From Thiotrichaceae bacterium (lineage in GTDB: Bacteria; Pseudomonadota; Gammaproteobacteria; SZUA-229): a DNA stretch of 13,052 nt. Made by a program: the position numbers and the translations under genes. The notes below the pieces were generated by a model, which searched no databases, was not told the origin of the DNA, and was given only the letters and a program-made list of their open reading frames with translations. Shown here one piece after another: positions 12,580-13,052 of the stretch. How positions within the stretch are numbered: position 1 is the stretch's first letter; each line of letters begins with the position of its first letter. The stretch lies in contig NVWZ01000003.1 of NCBI GenBank assembly GCA_002746365.1, forward strand, positions 91,267 to 104,318, given 5' to 3'.

Positions 12580-12825
12580 ATGACGGATGTTTTAGATCGG
12601 GCAACAGAAACCGAGATGCGTAACAGTGAGCTGGCGTTACGAAATCAGCAAGAAAGTGCCAGGCAAACTGAATCACCACTGATTATCGAGGGCAACCGAT
12701 GCTGCCTTGATTGTGAAGACGTTGTACCCAAAAAACGATTAAAGGCTTACCCGGACGCTGTGCGTTGCGTGTACTGTCAGGAAGATTTTGAGTTGAAAGA
12801 AAAACAAATAAATGGGTGTTGTTGA
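12580..12825 (+). CDS. DksA/TraR-type C4 zinc-finger protein
   Basis: The 81-residue protein has the short TraR-like form of the DksA/TraR family. An N-terminal helix (DRATETEMRNSELALRNQ) is followed by the four-cysteine finger C42-x2-C45-x17-C63-x2-C66, with RLKAYPDAVRCVYCQ as the conserved second half. Related proteins bind RNA polymerase through the secondary channel; in phages they commonly sit in the lysis/morphogenesis operon as here. Whether this one acts on polymerase is inference. The ATG lies two bases after the holin stop. An extra Cys pair (C80, C81) ends the chain. Confidence 0.87.
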   Translation: MTDVLDRATETEMRNSELALRNQQESARQTESPLIIEGNRCCLDCEDVVPKKRLKAYPDAVRCVYCQEDFELKEKQINGCC

Positions 12826-13052
12826 TGGGGGATGTAATTAATTGGCAAATGGTTGGTGTGTTGGTAGCCATGCTGGCAGCGTTCAGCGCAGTTGTTTTGT
12901 TGGCAGTAAGAGTCATGCTTGCAGCGCAGCAGAGACACGCTGATGAGAAATTTAGACTATTGAGCGCAGGGATAGAAAAAAACAACACGGAGTGGCAACG
13001 CATTGAAAAAGACTTTTTAAAATTTCAGGCAACCCTGCCAGAAAAGTATGTG
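12825..13052 (+). CDS. DUF2730 family phage protein (runs off window)
   Basis: Beginning ATG at 12825-12827, which overlaps the previous stop as TGATG, 76 codons stay open to the window end. The product has a transmembrane helix at about 8-32 (MVGVLVAMLAAFSAVVLLAV) followed by a charged helix, then EWQRIEKDFLKFQATLPEKYV, which matches the conserved end of DUF2730, a Mu gp25-like family. Such proteins lie between the lysis genes and the terminase in Mu-like phages. Its orientation indicates that the packaging and head genes should follow to the right. A spanin-like role has been suggested by position for similar proteins, but nothing here proves it. Confidence 0.8.
   Translation, partial: MGDVINWQMVGVLVAMLAAFSAVVLLAVRVMLAAQQRHADEKFRLLSAGIEKNNTEWQRIEKDFLKFQATLPEKYV

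Noticed and set aside
1..13052. tRNA, rRNA or CRISPR features
   Set aside because: No cloverleaf, rRNA segment or regularly spaced repeat was found by eye on either strand.

Overview
The window covers the left junction and roughly the first 12 kb of a Mu-like (transposable) prophage inserted beside the parE gene of a gammaproteobacterial chromosome. The host call rests on the first 90 residues of a ParE (topoisomerase IV subunit B) at the left edge and on structured intergenic repeats of a kind common in gammaproteobacteria. The species cannot be named from this window.

Layout. 1-272: start of parE, minus strand. 273-920: no credible gene; it holds two blocks of inverted repeats. About 921: proposed left end of the prophage, with TGTGATAACT at 921 and again at 944. 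1057-10102: a long, tightly packed minus-strand early operon. In transcription order it encodes a small Ner/Cro-like DNA-binding protein, an IclR-like winged-helix protein, a DUF3102 protein, the DDE transposase (MuA type), a small protein, the MuB/TniB-type AAA+ ATPase, several small regulatory or membrane proteins, a secreted four-cysteine protein, a DUF3164 protein, more small proteins (two too short for routine gene calling), GemA and finally a Mor-family late activator. 10103-10194: divergent control region with a paired operator. 10195 onward, plus strand: CI-type repressor, a second HTH protein, a lipoprotein, then the lysis and late genes: M15 endopeptidase, three-TM-family holin, DksA/TraR-type zinc finger, and a DUF2730 protein that runs off the window.

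How it works together. The repressor and the Ner-like protein face each other across the control region and probably set the lysis/lysogeny choice. The minus-strand operon makes the transposition machinery and ends with Mor, which should switch on the plus-strand late genes. Compared with phage Mu the early block is flipped: mor, not the repressor, lies next to the chromosomal junction, and early transcription points out of the prophage towards parE. From memory this resembles the BcepMu branch of transposable phages rather than Mu.

Points most worth a second look: the endolysin start codon inside a 13-bp hairpin; a perfect 16-bp hairpin ahead of the DUF3164 gene; two very short genes (30 and 39 codons) with good ribosome-binding sites; the 51-bp-spaced operator pair; and the co-orientation of the early operon with parE.
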